This document shows positions 1 through 8,729 of a DNA stretch of 64,000 bases, piece by piece (positions within the stretch are counted from its first letter, which is position 1; every line of letters begins with the position of its first letter). The notes beneath the pieces were generated by a model, which saw only the letters and a program-made list of their open reading frames with translations, had not been told where the DNA came from and did not search any database. The stretch is from Paenibacillus lupini (GTDB lineage Bacteria > Bacillota > Bacilli > Paenibacillales > Paenibacillaceae), in NCBI RefSeq assembly GCF_011761355.1, contig NZ_JAASRW010000002.1:620001-684000 (forward strand). The letters run 5' to 3'. A program made the translations under genes and the position numbers.

Positions 1-377
1 TTAACAATGCAGGGCAGTTCAAGGGTACCGTGAAGGCGCTGCCGATCACCAATGCTGATCCAAATGGCGGCGGTGGCGGTGGAGGCGAGCAGCCTGCTAA
101 AGAACGTCCGGAAGATTTTATGATTATTGACTTGAAGGAACTATCTAAAAAGATTAGCCGTGGAACGCCATTATCCATAAATATCATTACGAAAAGGAAG
201 GAAAACGTCGTCGTTATTCCGCCATCCACGCTTCGTACGATCGGCTCAAGAACATATGTGCAGGTCGTTGACGCAGACGGGAAGCGGGAGGTGGACGTCG
301 AAGTTGGCCAGCAAACCGCAACACAGGTGGAAATTATAAGCGGGCTGACGCCGGGCCAGAAAGTTGTAGGTAGATAA
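1..377 (+). CDS. Efflux periplasmic adaptor (membrane fusion protein), C-terminal part
   Basis: The reading frame is open to the left edge (codons run from base 3), so only the last ~125 residues are visible. They contain a run of seven glycines near the window start, then a beta-rich segment ending in a typical adaptor tail (VVVIPPSTLRTIG ... VEIISGLTPGQKVV), as in HlyD/MacA-family proteins that link an inner-membrane exporter to the outside. It stops 3 bases before the FtsX-type permease, so the two are almost certainly co-transcribed and translationally coupled. The family assignment is inferred from the C-terminal motif and the neighbours; the lipoyl and hairpin domains lie outside the window. 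Confidence 0.75.
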   Translation, partial: NNAGQFKGTVKALPITNADPNGGGGGGGEQPAKERPEDFMIIDLKELSKKISRGTPLSINIITKRKENVVVIPPSTLRTIGSRTYVQVVDADGKREVDVEVGQQTATQVEIISGLTPGQKVVGR

Positions 378-380
378 CGT

Positions 381-3287
381 ATGGGGATTCCGTTATTCCG
401 ATTTCTGTTCCGTAAAATGTGGAATACCCGCTGGCTTACTTTAAGCACACTTGCTGGACTTATTCTTGCAGTCGCATTTGCTACAAGTATCCCGATGTAC
501 GCCGACGGTGCCTTAAAGCGTGTTGTGGCACAATCACTGCAGGAGAAAAGTGATGGACTTCCAGCCGGATCCTTGCTGATGCGTTATCAGGCGCCTGGCG
601 GCGAGAAGACCGATCCAACTGCACTGAAAGAGCTGGAGCGATTCATTAAAGAAGATGTTCCAGGCAAGATTGGCTTCCCATACCAGACGAATATTACAAG
701 CTATTCGATCCGGGGAGCTGAAGTAGTTCCGGAAGATACGAGCAAGGTGGATGCCAGCCGTATTCGTCAAATGACGATTATGACGATGGCAGATCTGGAA
801 GGGAAAACCGAGCTCACGCAAGGCCGTTGGTTCAAAAACACAGAAGGTGTCGATGACGTTCTGGAGGCGGTGATGCTTGAGGAAGGGATGTACCGCAATG
901 ATCTCCATGTTGGTGATGTGCTGGAATATCCGATCTACGGCGGACTTGATCTCACTCTACGCGTCAAGATTGTGGGTGTTGTAAAACCGATTAATCAAAC
1001 GGATCCTTACTGGTACCAAGGTCTAGAAGGCCTAATGAATACCTTCCAGATCAGCGAAACGGAGTTTATGGGCTCACTGATTCAAAAAGCAGGTGTCCCA
1101 GTCAACAATGCAAGCTGGTATTATGCGTTTGATTTGTCGCAGGTGAAGACCAGTCAGCTTTCTCCGCTTAGCCGGACATTAGAGCGGCTCAATATCGATT
1201 TGTATCAGAGACTTAAAGGTGCAAAAGTTGAGATTTCCTTCGCGTCTACCTTAACGGAATTCAAGAAGCAAAGCTTACAGCTGCAAACCTTGCTCTTTAC
1301 GCTGGCGGCTCCAATGATCGCCATGGTGTTCTACTTTATAGCCATGAATGCGAGACAGTCTCTGGATAAGCAGCGCAGCGATATTGCTGTTCTGCGAAGC
1401 AGAGGGGCGGGAACAAGGCAGATCATATGGATCTACCTGCTCGAGGGCTTACTGCTTGGAAGTGTGGCGATTGTGGCAGGGCCATTAATCGGTTGGTTTA
1501 TGGCCAAGAGTATAGGCTCAGCGGATGGTTTCCTATCCTTCGTAAACCGAAAGTCAATTCCGGTCGGTTTCTCAACAGAAGCTATTATTGCTGGTGCGGC
1601 TGCTGTATTGCTTGCCGTGCTCTCGACAGTTATTCCAGCTGTTATATATGCACGTTCATCCATCGTCAGCTACAAGCGAGACCTTGCACGTTCTGACCGC
1701 GGTCCAATCTGGCAGCGCTGGTTCCTCGACATCGTCTTGCTCGCGATTGCCGGTTACGGCTGGTACATGTTTAACGAGCGGCAGATGCTTAGCTTCCAGA
1801 CAGGGATGACGACAGATCAATTAAATGTACAGCCGTTTCTGTTCTTCGTACCAGCGCTGTCCATATTCGCTCTTGGTCTCTTCTGCCTGCGCTTGTTCCC
1901 ATGGCTGTTGAAGCTGTTTAACTGGCTTGGACGCAAGTTTTTGCCGGTACCTTTATATTTGACGCTGACTCAGTTATCACGTTCATCCAAAGGCTATTAT
2001 CCGCTTATGATTCTGCTTATTCTAACGCTTGGCCTAGGCGTATATAATGCATCAGCTGCACGGACGATTGACCTTAACTCAACAGAACGGACGTTATACA
2101 AATACGGTTCGGATGTGACTGTTCAGACGGTATGGGAAGGCACCGTTGAGGTCTCTCAGCCAAGTGGCGGAGGTAGTGGCAATGGCGGCGGAAATGGTGG
2201 AGGAAGCGGCGGTGGTGGCACTGGCGGTGGATCTGGTGGAGGAGGAGGTGCTGGCGGCGGAGGCGGCCAGCAGCCCGTCCCAACCAAGATTTTATATAAT
2301 GAACCACCGTTTGAAGTTTTCCGTAAGCTGGAGGGCGTAGAAGCTGCGGCACGTGTCCTGCAGACGAAAGGCAATGTTGTTGTATCAGGGAAATCAATCG
2401 GCCAAGGCACCGTAATGGGGATCGACAATGTTGATTTTGCTAAGGTTGGATGGTTCCGAAGTGATTTGTTCCCGATTCATCCATACAATTATTTGAATTA
2501 TTTAGGCATGTATGAGCAAGCAGCACTTATCCCATCAAATGTGGCAGCAAAATACCAGCTTAAGACTGGTGATCTGATCTCTGTTGGCTTCTCGGAAGGT
2601 ATGCTGGATTTTGTCGTGGTAGGCATCCTGCCTTATTGGCCGACCCAATACCCGGATCAGTCGCCGTTTGTTATCACGAATCTTGATTACCTGTATGACC
2701 AGCTTCCAATCATGCCTTACGAAGTATGGCTGAAGATGAAGCCGGATGCAAAAGTCGCTCCGATTGTTGAAGAGCTGCAGAAGGCAGGGATCGAGATTGC
2801 TAACGTGAAAGACGTTCGATCGGAGCTTATTACCCAATCGAAGCTTCCAACAAGAGGCGGCGTATTCGGAATTCTAAGTCTTGGCTTCCTAGTCTCGGTC
2901 ATCGTTACTTTAACCGGTTATGTCTTGTATTGGTTCTTTAACCTATCGGGACGTGTCGTACAATTTGGTGTACTGCGGGCGATGGGACTGTCCCGAAGGC
3001 AGTTGACCGGCATGTTATTGCTGGAGCAGCTGTTTACGGCGGGGCTGTCAATTGGTCTAGGTATTCTGATAGGCAAAATTACGAGCCTTATCTTCCTGCC
3101 ATTCCTGCAAACTGCGGAAAATGTAGCAGATACCGTACCGCCATTCCGGGTTGTCTTCGACTCGAAAGATACGAATCAGTTATATGCAGTAGTTGGATTT
3201 ATGATGGTCACAGGAGCAGTGCTGCTCTTCCTACATATCCGCAGGCTGCGTGTGCATCAAGCGGTCAAAATGGGAGAGGAGCGGTAA
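381..3287 (+). CDS. MacB/FtsX-type ABC transporter permease with Gly-rich insert
   Basis: A 968-residue integral membrane protein. A transmembrane helix near residues 17-37 precedes a large external domain. Clusters of helices follow around 300-430 and 450-570, then a second external domain and a C-terminal helix group (about 840-960) ending RRLRVHQAVKMGEE. The duplicated FtsX core (FtsX-like motifs near LRSRGAGTRQI and LRAMGLSRRQL) is that of exporters and lipoprotein movers rather than sugar importers. Residues about 594-632 form a nearly pure Gly/Ser stretch inside the second external domain, probably a flexible linker. It sits between the adaptor and the ATPase, a MacAB-like order. The substrate is unknown. 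Confidence 0.88.
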   Translation: MGIPLFRFLFRKMWNTRWLTLSTLAGLILAVAFATSIPMYADGALKRVVAQSLQEKSDGLPAGSLLMRYQAPGGEKTDPTALKELERFIKEDVPGKIGFPYQTNITSYSIRGAEVVPEDTSKVDASRIRQMTIMTMADLEGKTELTQGRWFKNTEGVDDVLEAVMLEEGMYRNDLHVGDVLEYPIYGGLDLTLRVKIVGVVKPINQTDPYWYQGLEGLMNTFQISETEFMGSLIQKAGVPVNNASWYYAFDLSQVKTSQLSPLSRTLERLNIDLYQRLKGAKVEISFASTLTEFKKQSLQLQTLLFTLAAPMIAMVFYFIAMNARQSLDKQRSDIAVLRSRGAGTRQIIWIYLLEGLLLGSVAIVAGPLIGWFMAKSIGSADGFLSFVNRKSIPVGFSTEAIIAGAAAVLLAVLSTVIPAVIYARSSIVSYKRDLARSDRGPIWQRWFLDIVLLAIAGYGWYMFNERQMLSFQTGMTTDQLNVQPFLFFVPALSIFALGLFCLRLFPWLLKLFNWLGRKFLPVPLYLTLTQLSRSSKGYYPLMILLILTLGLGVYNASAARTIDLNSTERTLYKYGSDVTVQTVWEGTVEVSQPSGGGSGNGGGNGGGSGGGGTGGGSGGGGGAGGGGGQQPVPTKILYNEPPFEVFRKLEGVEAAARVLQTKGNVVVSGKSIGQGTVMGIDNVDFAKVGWFRSDLFPIHPYNYLNYLGMYEQAALIPSNVAAKYQLKTGDLISVGFSEGMLDFVVVGILPYWPTQYPDQSPFVITNLDYLYDQLPIMPYEVWLKMKPDAKVAPIVEELQKAGIEIANVKDVRSELITQSKLPTRGGVFGILSLGFLVSVIVTLTGYVLYWFFNLSGRVVQFGVLRAMGLSRRQLTGMLLLEQLFTAGLSIGLGILIGKITSLIFLPFLQTAENVADTVPPFRVVFDSKDTNQLYAVVGFMMVTGAVLLFLHIRRLRVHQAVKMGEER

Positions 3288-3293
3288 CAACAT

Positions 3294-4175
3294 ATGATCA
3301 CATGCGAAGGACTCGTTAAAATTTACAAGAGTGATGACTTGGAAGTTGTCGCTTTGCAAGGGCTTAACTTGAAGGTGGAAGACGGCGAGCTGATGGCCAT
3401 TATCGGCAACAGTGGCAGCGGGAAATCAACCTTACTGAATATATTGGGCGGACTTGACCGCCCTTCTGCAGGCTCCGTTCAGGTCGGACCGTGGGATTTG
3501 CTTAAAATCTCAGAGGATGATCTGGTTAAATACAAGCGTGAGACGGTAGGCTTCATCTGGCAAAACAACGCACGTAACTTGCTGCCTTATTTATCAGCAT
3601 TAGAGAACGTTGAAATGCCAATGATGCTCTCTGGTAAAGTAGACCGCACTTATGCGAAACAACTTCTCGAATGGGTTGGTCTCAAGGAGCGGATGTATAA
3701 CAAGCTGCATCAGCTCTCAGGCGGCGAGCAGCAGCGTGTTGCTATTGCTATCTCGCTATGTAATCGCCCGAAGCTTCTGCTCGCCGATGAGCCTACGGGG
3801 TCTGTAGACACCGCAACCTCCGATCTTATCATGGGCATATTCCGTAAGCTTAATAAGGAGCTGGGAGTTACGATCGTTATCGTTACTCATGATCTTACCC
3901 TTGCAGGCAAGGTAGACCGTGTTGTTGCTATACGTGATGGTCTAACAAGTACGGAATTTCTGAAAAGAAATCCGAATATGATTCCCGGTGGAGGTGAGGA
4001 GCCAGAAGAGAAAGGACTTCAAGCTGTTCATGAGGCATATGTCGTTGTTGATCGTGTAGGTCGATTACAGGTGCCCAAGGAGTACTTGAATGCATTAAAC
4101 ATTAAAGACAAGGCATCGATGGAATTTGACGGTGAGCGGATTATCATTTCGCCGCCGAAATCACTGGGGGGTTAG
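3294..4175 (+). CDS. ABC transporter ATP-binding protein with C-terminal AbrB-like domain
   Basis: A 293-residue ATPase of the MacB/LolD type powering the preceding FtsX permease. Walker A is GNSGSGKST, the signature is LSGGEQQRVAIA, Walker B is LLLADEPTG, and the H-loop is VTHD. The nucleotide-binding domain ends near residue 225. After a Gly/Glu linker, residues about 250-290 (VDRVGRLQVPKEYLNAL ... MEFDGERIIISPP) read like a SpoVT/AbrB swapped-hairpin domain, which family members use for dimerisation and DNA binding. Typical MacB-type ATPases stop before this. The domain call rests on motif similarity only. The gene starts 6 bases after the permease and ends 6 bases before the lipoprotein gene. 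Confidence 0.9.
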   Translation: MITCEGLVKIYKSDDLEVVALQGLNLKVEDGELMAIIGNSGSGKSTLLNILGGLDRPSAGSVQVGPWDLLKISEDDLVKYKRETVGFIWQNNARNLLPYLSALENVEMPMMLSGKVDRTYAKQLLEWVGLKERMYNKLHQLSGGEQQRVAIAISLCNRPKLLLADEPTGSVDTATSDLIMGIFRKLNKELGVTIVIVTHDLTLAGKVDRVVAIRDGLTSTEFLKRNPNMIPGGGEEPEEKGLQAVHEAYVVVDRVGRLQVPKEYLNALNIKDKASMEFDGERIIISPPKSLGG

Positions 4176-4181
4176 AAACGA

Positions 4182-5711
4182 ATGAACAGAAAATGGGCGT
4201 CTAAAACAACATTTTTATCATTGGCACTAATTATGATTATTTCGCTTCTTGCGGCATGCAGCAAAGGTTCAGAGAGCACGGCAGAGAAACATGTGCTTCG
4301 TCTTGGGGTCCTGTACGGAGGAGCTGATAACGAATCTTATGTCCGCCAGCAGTATACTGATACGTACGAAATGATGCATAAAAATATTGATTTCGAAATC
4401 GTAAGTGCGATTGACTATAATGAGCAGCGCTACGATACACCGGGACCGGATGGCGTAACTCCACAGCCGGATCCTTTTGTAAAAATGAAGGAAATGCTTA
4501 CCGGTGATAATCCAGTTGACGTTGTTATTCTGGATTACAGCATGCTGCGCCGTCTGATTCAAGATAATCTGCTGCAGCAGCTTGATCCGCTCATCCAGAA
4601 GAGCAAATTCGATCTGACTGATTATGTGCCAACTGTGCTGGATGGCATCAAGTCAGCTGACGACAGCAATAACATTTACGCATTGACGCCTACTTTCAGT
4701 TCTTCGGCTCTCTACTATAACAAAAAATTATTCGCAGATGCAGGTGTCGAACTGCCTGTGGATGGCATGACTTGGGAAGATGTTATTAACAAAGCGAAGC
4801 TAGTATCCTCTGGTGAAGGTACAGACCGCAAATTTGGTTTGTCCATTAACCGCTGGGCTGGCGATGGCTTCAGCGATATCCAAACGTACAGCGCTCCATT
4901 GCAGCTGAAAATGTGGGATGACAAAGGCGAGAAAATGCTTGTGAATAACGAGCAGTGGGAATCGGTATGGAACACGGTAGCGGATCTGTATAAACAAAAG
5001 ATCTCTCCAAGCCAGGAAGATATGAGCGCTTGGCAGCAAAAGGTTACAACCGATAATCCAGGCTCCTACAATCCAATTGGCGGCGATATGTTCATGAATG
5101 GCAAAGTAGCTATGACCATCGGGGAATATGGCTATGTGAATGAACTGAGCAACACGATGAACAATGCTTCCAAAATTAAAAACTTCAACCCATTTGAATG
5201 GGATGTTGTAACGATGCCTACACAAACATCTAAACCGGGCATTGGCGGAAATATTTACTTCAGCCAGCTGATGGGGATTAATGCAAAAGCTCAAAATGCT
5301 GATGATGCATGGGATTTCATTCAATTCACGAACAGTGCAGAATGGGCGGAAATGAAATCGCGCAGCACGTATGAGCTGGTTGCACGCAAAGAGTATTTGA
5401 AACCGAAAAACGGCATGAGCTACAATATCGATGCTTTCACAACATTGAAGCCGATTCCTCCACAATCGACGGATACAGAAAAGCTGATGCGTGAGAAGCC
5501 AGGTATCTGGGAAGCGCAATCCCCTGGTTATGAACTGTTCCAGAAGGTGGCCAAAGGGGAAATGTCAGCGAAGGAAGCGCTCCAGGAATGGGAAACGAAG
5601 GGTAACGCTGTTCTGGAGAAAATCAAGAACAACCCGACTGGCAATATAGACGGTGGCGGCAAACCAATGCCATTGGATGATGTAGCGGTAGACGTTAAAC
5701 CGGTCGGTTAA
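4182..5711 (+). CDS. Family 1 extracellular solute-binding lipoprotein
   Basis: A 509-residue secreted lipoprotein. A signal peptide with lipobox LLAAC (Cys about residue 26) is followed by a periplasmic-binding-protein fold of the sugar-binding family 1 type (YYNKKLFADAGVELP and the MTWEDVINKAK hinge region). Such proteins normally deliver sugars or peptides to an ABC importer, yet here the gene is the last member of an exporter operon (adaptor, FtsX permease, ATPase) and no importer permease is adjacent. It may sense or capture a ligand for the exporter, or work with a permease encoded elsewhere. A strong intrinsic terminator follows. Confidence 0.85.
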   Translation: MNRKWASKTTFLSLALIMIISLLAACSKGSESTAEKHVLRLGVLYGGADNESYVRQQYTDTYEMMHKNIDFEIVSAIDYNEQRYDTPGPDGVTPQPDPFVKMKEMLTGDNPVDVVILDYSMLRRLIQDNLLQQLDPLIQKSKFDLTDYVPTVLDGIKSADDSNNIYALTPTFSSSALYYNKKLFADAGVELPVDGMTWEDVINKAKLVSSGEGTDRKFGLSINRWAGDGFSDIQTYSAPLQLKMWDDKGEKMLVNNEQWESVWNTVADLYKQKISPSQEDMSAWQQKVTTDNPGSYNPIGGDMFMNGKVAMTIGEYGYVNELSNTMNNASKIKNFNPFEWDVVTMPTQTSKPGIGGNIYFSQLMGINAKAQNADDAWDFIQFTNSAEWAEMKSRSTYELVARKEYLKPKNGMSYNIDAFTTLKPIPPQSTDTEKLMREKPGIWEAQSPGYELFQKVAKGEMSAKEALQEWETKGNAVLEKIKNNPTGNIDGGGKPMPLDDVAVDVKPVG

Positions 5712-5739
5712 TTCTAAATTACAGTTGATAAAATAAGAA

Positions 5740-5776
5740 AAGAAGCCCAGCAGAAATCCTGCAGGGCTTCTTGCTT
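5740..5776 (+). terminator. Intrinsic terminator of the export operon
   Basis: Inverted repeat AAGAAGCCCAGCAG / CTGCAGGGCTTCTT (one mismatch) with an AAATC loop, just after the lipoprotein gene. It may also serve the converging 2H phosphoesterase gene. Confidence 0.85.
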
Positions 5777-5790
5777 GTTAAGGTGCTTAT

Positions 5791-6303
5791 CTATCCTTTC
5801 AGTGCGAACGTCTTATCTACATGCCACACACCACTTGCCGTCTTGCGAAGCAGATGCAGCGAATCAATCGTTGAGGTCAGATTAACCTCTGACATCCTCA
5901 GATTGCCATAGAGGTCATGGAGCTCGTCTGGCGGCATATTTTGCCCGATCGTCACATGTGGGGTGTAGACGAAGTTTGGCGCCGGTACGTCGAGCGGACC
6001 TTGGCATACAGCTTGATGGAGCTTAATCATCGGCGCGGGATCCTCAAGTGCCAGATACAGCACATGGCTGGCTGGATAAAAGGAAGAGACGCGGTTATAT
6101 CGAATTTGAAACGGCTTCGTCTGGGATGCGACAGCTTCCAGATGCTCTGTTATCGCCGGCAGCTGAGACTCAGAAAGTTCTTCTTTGTCCCGGATAGTCA
6201 TATGCGGCGGTATGATCGAATAATGGGGATCATGTCGAATACGCCAGCTGTTGGCGAAATCCTGCACGGCTTGTGATGGAAATACAGCAATACCATAAAG
6301 CAT
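5791..6303 (-). CDS. 2H phosphoesterase / 2'-5' RNA ligase-like protein (YjcG family)
   Basis: About 170 residues with the two hallmark H-x-T motifs of the 2H phosphoesterase superfamily (PPHMTI and TPHVTIG), which in related enzymes act on 2',3'-cyclic or 2'-5' phosphodiester bonds. Size and motif context match the Bacillus YjcG family, whose substrate is not settled. I place the start at the ATG ending at 6303 because AAGGAG lies 9 bases upstream; the frame is open about 24 codons further, but those extra ATGs have no ribosome site at proper spacing. Monocistronic and convergent with the upstream export operon. Confidence 0.85.
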   Translation of the reverse strand: MLYGIAVFPSQAVQDFANSWRIRHDPHYSIIPPHMTIRDKEELSESQLPAITEHLEAVASQTKPFQIRYNRVSSFYPASHVLYLALEDPAPMIKLHQAVCQGPLDVPAPNFVYTPHVTIGQNMPPDELHDLYGNLRMSEVNLTSTIDSLHLLRKTASGVWHVDKTFALKG

Positions 6304-6413
6304 ACTCATCAACTCCTTCATTTTTTCGATAATCTGATTATACCCAATTTGGCTGATTTCTCCGAATTTGGGCAATAAAATTGGGCAATATAAGTGTCGA
6401 GGAGGGATTCGTT

Positions 6414-6578
6414 ATGAAATGGATATATTGGGTACGGTTATACGAAACCAAATTTCAAGCAGGATGTCTTGTAAGACGGATGGAGAATGACTGGTGGGTA
6501 TACGGCTATGAATGCCCTCAGGAAATCGAAGTATTCAAGTCTAAAAAAGGCCGTTTTGGTGTACGTTTTCTTGTATAA
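6414..6578 (+). CDS. Small hypothetical protein (54 aa)
   Basis: A 54-residue basic, aromatic-rich protein (MKWIYWVRLYETKF ...). The start ATG at 6414 is preceded by GAGGAGG with 8-base spacing, which is the main support for expression; an in-frame start 11 codons earlier has no such site. I recognise no domain. It sits alone between the divergent phosphoesterase gene and the tRNA cluster. Confidence 0.55.
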   Translation: MKWIYWVRLYETKFQAGCLVRRMENDWWVYGYECPQEIEVFKSKKGRFGVRFLV

Positions 6579-6655
6579 GGATATGTTGGAGAGGGAACAA
6601 CAATAAGCCTAAAAATGAATCGTACATATTTTTTCCTCGAAAGAGAAATAAATGC

Positions 6656-6685
6656 TTGACGTAGTATATAGGTGTATAGTATATT
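6656..6685 (+). promoter_or_regulatory. Probable sigma-A promoter of the tRNA cluster
   Basis: TTGACG (6656-6661) and TATATT (6680-6685) with an 18-base spacer, about 45 bases before the first tRNA. Confidence 0.6.
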
Positions 6686-6730
6686 AATTGATGTCGCCAT
6701 TTCAATTTGATGACTTAAACAAATGGATAT

Positions 6731-6807
6731 CGCGGGGTGGAGCAGCTCGGTAGCTCGTCGGGCTCATAACCCGAAGGCCGCAGGTTCAAATCCTGCCCCC
6801 GCAACCA
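6731..6807 (+). tRNA. tRNA-fMet (CAT), initiator
   Basis: 77-nt cloverleaf with encoded CCA. The C1/A72 acceptor mismatch and three G-C pairs (GGG/CCC) flanking the CTCATAA anticodon loop are initiator signatures. Confidence 0.95.
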
Positions 6808-6843
6808 ACCACTCGTCTGAAACGTGATCGTGGCGTTTTACGA

Positions 6844-6920
6844 GGGCCCTTAGCTCAGTTGGTTAGAGCGGTCGGCTCATAACCGATTGGTCGTGGGTTC
6901 GAGTCCCTCAGGGCCCACCA
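6844..6920 (+). tRNA. tRNA with CAT anticodon, probably Ile2 (lysidine) rather than elongator Met
   Basis: 77-nt cloverleaf with perfect GGGCCCT/AGGGCCC acceptor and encoded CCA. The anticodon loop is CTCATAA. The body (TTAGCTCAGTTGGTTAGAGC) resembles the Bacillus tRNA-Ile2, whose CAT is modified by TilS to read AUA, more than the elongator tRNA-Met. The amino-acid identity is inferred. Confidence 0.9.
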
Positions 6921-6941
6921 TTTGAAGCATCAAAACAAAAT

Positions 6942-7030
6942 GCCGGGGTGGCGGAACTGGCAGACGCACAGGACTTAAAATCCTGCGGTGGGTGACCACC
7001 GTACGGGTTCGATTCCCGTCCTCGGCACCA
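6942..7030 (+). tRNA. tRNA-Leu (TAA)
   Basis: 89-nt class II tRNA with long variable arm, acceptor GCCGGGG/CCTCGGC, anticodon loop CTTAAAA (anticodon TAA) and encoded CCA. Confidence 0.95.
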
Positions 7031-7059
7031 TTTTATTGAACTACATAGCTTTATAAGAT

Positions 7060-7102
7060 AAACCCCTTTTGCTTGGTCTTGTGCCAGGTGGAAGGGGTTT
7101 TT
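7060..7102 (+). terminator. Terminator after the tRNA cluster
   Basis: AAACCCCTT / AAGGGGTTT stem followed by a T run, 30 bases after tRNA-Leu. Confidence 0.8.
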
Positions 7103-7195
7103 ACATTGCGCATTCCGCTTATAAAGTAGGAGTGGATGCTTGTCCTCGTATCCTTTACAATAGGAAGACAATGTTGATGAAAAGGTGGTTCCTAG

Positions 7196-7873
7196 ATGGC
7201 GGGTAGTAAACATTATGTCGTATGGGTAGGCAAGCAGCCAGGCGTTTACAAGAGCTGGCCGGAGTGTCAGTCGCAGGTGAACGGTTATCCAGAGGCGAAA
7301 TATAAATCTTTCGAATCCAAGGAAAGGGCTGAAGCGGCTTATAAAGAGGGCTGGAAAAGTCACTGGGGGCAAGGCAAAGGTGCGTCTACGTCGTCTGCTG
7401 CAGCTGTTAAAAGCAAGGGAGCATCATTTGCCACTAAGTCGGCATCCGCTTCAGCAGAAGAGCAGGAGATCGATTACAACAGTATCTCGGTTGATGTGGG
7501 AACTAGAGGGAATCCTGGTCCGGTGGAATACAAAGGTGTAGATACACAAACCGGCGATATCCTGTTCTATGTAGGACCAATTCCGAACGGAACGAACAAT
7601 CTTGGTGAATTTATCGCAGTAGTTCATGCGTTGGATTATTTGAAGAAACAAGGCAGCAGCCAGACGATTTACAGTGACTCGAGAACGGCGCTTAGCTGGC
7701 TGCGCAATAAAAAGATCGCATCAACACTAGTTAGAGATGCTTCTACGAAGCAGATCTGGGATCTTGCGGACTGGGCGATTGATTGGCTGCGCAATAATAC
7801 GTACTCCAATAAAGTTGTGAAATGGAATACGGAAGAATGGGGAGAAATTCGCGCAGACTTCGGGAGAAAGTAA
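7196..7873 (+). CDS. rnhA: Ribonuclease HI, Bacillus halodurans type, with N-terminal hybrid-binding domain
   Basis: 225 residues. The N-terminal ~55 residues are the RNase H1 hybrid-binding (viroplasmin-like) domain (YVVWVGKQPGVYKSWPEC ... FESKERAEAAY). A Ser/Ala-rich linker and an RNase H catalytic domain follow. The four carboxylates sit at D100 (SVDVG), E138 (LGEF), D161 (YSDSR) and D221 (RADFGRK). The spacings 38, 23 and 60 equal those of D71/E109/D132/D192 in the structurally known B. halodurans enzyme. It removes the RNA strand of RNA-DNA hybrids during replication and R-loop repair. It is followed 13 bases later by ung, a small nucleic-acid repair operon. Confidence 0.92.
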   Translation: MAGSKHYVVWVGKQPGVYKSWPECQSQVNGYPEAKYKSFESKERAEAAYKEGWKSHWGQGKGASTSSAAAVKSKGASFATKSASASAEEQEIDYNSISVDVGTRGNPGPVEYKGVDTQTGDILFYVGPIPNGTNNLGEFIAVVHALDYLKKQGSSQTIYSDSRTALSWLRNKKIASTLVRDASTKQIWDLADWAIDWLRNNTYSNKVVKWNTEEWGEIRADFGRK

Positions 7874-7886
7874 AGGGAGAAGACAG

Positions 7887-8576
7887 ATGGAATTTCAACT
7901 GAACAATGATTGGGCAGAGCTTCTTCAGCCTGAGATGGATGAGCCGTATTTTAAACAAATGGCGGAGCAGCTTGATGGGCTGTATCAAACGAAGACGGTA
8001 TATCCGAAATTCGAACATATATTTAATGCCTTGCAGTATACGCCGTATGAACAAACACGTGTCGTTCTGATTGGACAGGATCCTTATCATGGACCAGGGC
8101 AAGCTCATGGGCTTAGCTTCTCGGTACAGAAGGGAATCGCCATTCCGCCTTCGCTGCGAAATATTTATAAAGAGCTGAAAGAAGATATTGGCTGTCCGAT
8201 CCCGCAGCATGGCTCTCTGCAGACTTGGGCAAGGCAAGGTGTGCTGCTGCTGAATACTGTATTAACGGTCGAAGAGGGGCAGCCAAACTCTCATCAGAAG
8301 ATCGGCTGGGAAAGGTTCACGAACCGGGTTATTCAGTTGTTGAATGAACGGGACAAGCCAGTAGTGTTCCTCCTATGGGGCAAGCATGCCCAAGATAAAG
8401 CAGCATTTATTGATGCAGATAAGCATCCGATTATCGCTTCTGCACATCCTAGTCCACTTGCGGCACGGAGAGGTTTTTTTGGCAGCCGTCCATTCTCGAG
8501 GGTCAATGAGCAGCTTCGTCTAATAGGCAGCAAGGAGATTGACTGGGCTTTGCCTGAACAGGCTGAGGAAGAATGA
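7887..8576 (+). CDS. ung: Uracil-DNA glycosylase
   Basis: 229 residues, normal for family 1 Ung, which excises uracil from DNA to start base-excision repair. Visible hallmarks are the water-activating loop GQDPYHGPGQAHG with the catalytic Asp, and the minor-groove loop HPSPLAARRGFFGSRPFS with the catalytic His. Ribosome site GGGAGA lies ahead of the ATG. Probably co-transcribed with rnhA. A perfect hairpin terminator follows. Confidence 0.97.
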   Translation: MEFQLNNDWAELLQPEMDEPYFKQMAEQLDGLYQTKTVYPKFEHIFNALQYTPYEQTRVVLIGQDPYHGPGQAHGLSFSVQKGIAIPPSLRNIYKELKEDIGCPIPQHGSLQTWARQGVLLLNTVLTVEEGQPNSHQKIGWERFTNRVIQLLNERDKPVVFLLWGKHAQDKAAFIDADKHPIIASAHPSPLAARRGFFGSRPFSRVNEQLRLIGSKEIDWALPEQAEEE

Positions 8577-8596
8577 TTAAAAACGAGGGAATATGT

Positions 8597-8634
8597 AAAT
8601 AGCGGTGCAGGGTTTATTCCCTGCACCGCTATTT
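8597..8634 (+). terminator. Terminator of rnhA-ung
   Basis: Perfect 16-bp stem AAATAGCGGTGCAGGG / CCCTGCACCGCTATTT with a 6-base loop. Confidence 0.88.
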
Positions 8635-8729
8635 CGTGCGGACCAATCTTAAGGTAGTGGTTATTAATGAACAGGTTAAGGCAATGGCGATCGGATTGAA
8701 TGCGCAGGTAGTTGTTAGCCTAAACACAA

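Noticed and set aside
2146..2428. Proline-rich and Glu/Val-rich frames in the Gly-repeat region
   Set aside because: Artefacts of GGN triplet repetition read in other frames.
4800..5519. 239-codon frame antisense to the family 1 lipoprotein
   Set aside because: Shadow frame without ribosome site or recognisable motif.
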